DNA from: Clusia tigrina
Taxonomy: Eukaryota; Arthropoda; Insecta; Diptera; Clusiidae
Length of the DNA stretch: 64,000 nt
NCBI GenBank assembly: GCA_920105625.2
Contig: CAKKTE020000093.1
Span: 558,001-622,000, forward strand
Direction of reading: 5' to 3'
This document shows positions 63,951 to 64,000 of the stretch, one piece after another. A model generated the notes under the pieces. It worked only from the letters and a program-made list of their open reading frames with translations, made no database searches and was not told where the DNA came from. Numbering within the stretch: position 1 is the stretch's first letter; the number at the start of each line of letters is the position of its first letter. A program made the translations under genes and the position numbers.

Positions 63951-64000
63951 ATTTGAAAACCACCCAAAAAGATAACGCTCAAGTTTTACCTGCCATAAGT

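Larger units (their letters stand above)
59680..64000 (+). mobile_element. Gypsy retrotransposon 3 (17.6/297 type), 5' part
   Basis: Probable 5' LTR (59680-60180), primer site TGGCGCAGCCGGTC (60182-60195), a long leader that holds a Tc1-like insertion (60485-62134), and gag (62880-63950). Pol would lie beyond the window. AG...TT ends and a TGGCGCAG primer site are features of 17.6/297-type elements (established knowledge); the assignment is inferred. Confidence 0.7.

Overview
This is eukaryotic DNA, almost certainly from a higher fly (Diptera, Brachycera). The evidence is a block of ankyrin exons with small introns, and a dense set of insect-type transposable elements: copia, BEL/Pao, several gypsy families, I-, Jockey-, LOA- and RTE-like LINEs, hAT, Tc1-like, Harbinger-type MITE and Helitron. 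The species cannot be named from the sequence. No bacterial gene, tRNA, rRNA or CRISPR array is supportable. The only ordinary host gene is the 3' coding part of an ankyrin gene (minus strand, 38861-41649). It has four clean exons encoding the end of the ankyrin repeats, ZU5 domains, UPA and death domain. Ank lies on the dot chromosome (Muller F) of Drosophila melanogaster, so repeat-rich Muller F sequence is a reasonable but unproven guess.

Layout, left half. 1-3938: I-like LINE with an (TAA)-type tail. 3939-5680: no gene. 5685-8176: decayed gypsy element (minus) with a 36-bp minisatellite beside it. 8836-12698: copia element (minus) with 175-bp LTRs and a perfect 5-bp target duplication. 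13213-14962: first Jockey copy. 14964-16181: hAT remnant (minus). 16182-18361: BEL/Pao 5' LTR, gag and protease, fused to a second Jockey copy (18361-20447). A LOA-like LINE (A1, 20448-22857) separates that copy from a Jockey 3' half (22858-24053). The Jockey 3' region also hosts a gypsy element (24054-27873).

Middle. A 5186-bp-period tandem duplication covers 26803-31984 and 31989-37170. Each unit carries the gypsy 3' end and a LINE (D) that contains two oppositely oriented LOA-like LINE fragments (E- and E+). 37171-37660 finishes LINE D. 37960-38540 is a Helitron helicase relic, followed by the ankyrin exons.

Right half. 41770-43667: second I-like LINE, with an exact 161-bp internal tandem duplication. 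43965-46720: RTE LINE split by a 509-bp MITE flanked by TTA. 48595-49865: LINE ORF1 (C). 50085-52562: LOA-like LINE A2. 52563-59679: LINE B, split by a full-length gypsy element (53401-59015, minus) with exact 4-bp target duplications. 59680-64000: 5' LTR, leader and gag of a 17.6/297-type gypsy element; its leader holds a 1650-bp Tc1-like transposon (60485-62134) with a nearly intact DD34E transposase.

The recurring theme is nested insertion followed by internal deletion: most elements keep their termini but lack central domains. Nothing in the window needs a new type of system. The strongest leads are the near-perfect 5.2-kb tandem duplication, the nearly intact Tc1-like element, the two LTR families with recognisable insertion scars, and the composite LINE segment present at two loci.
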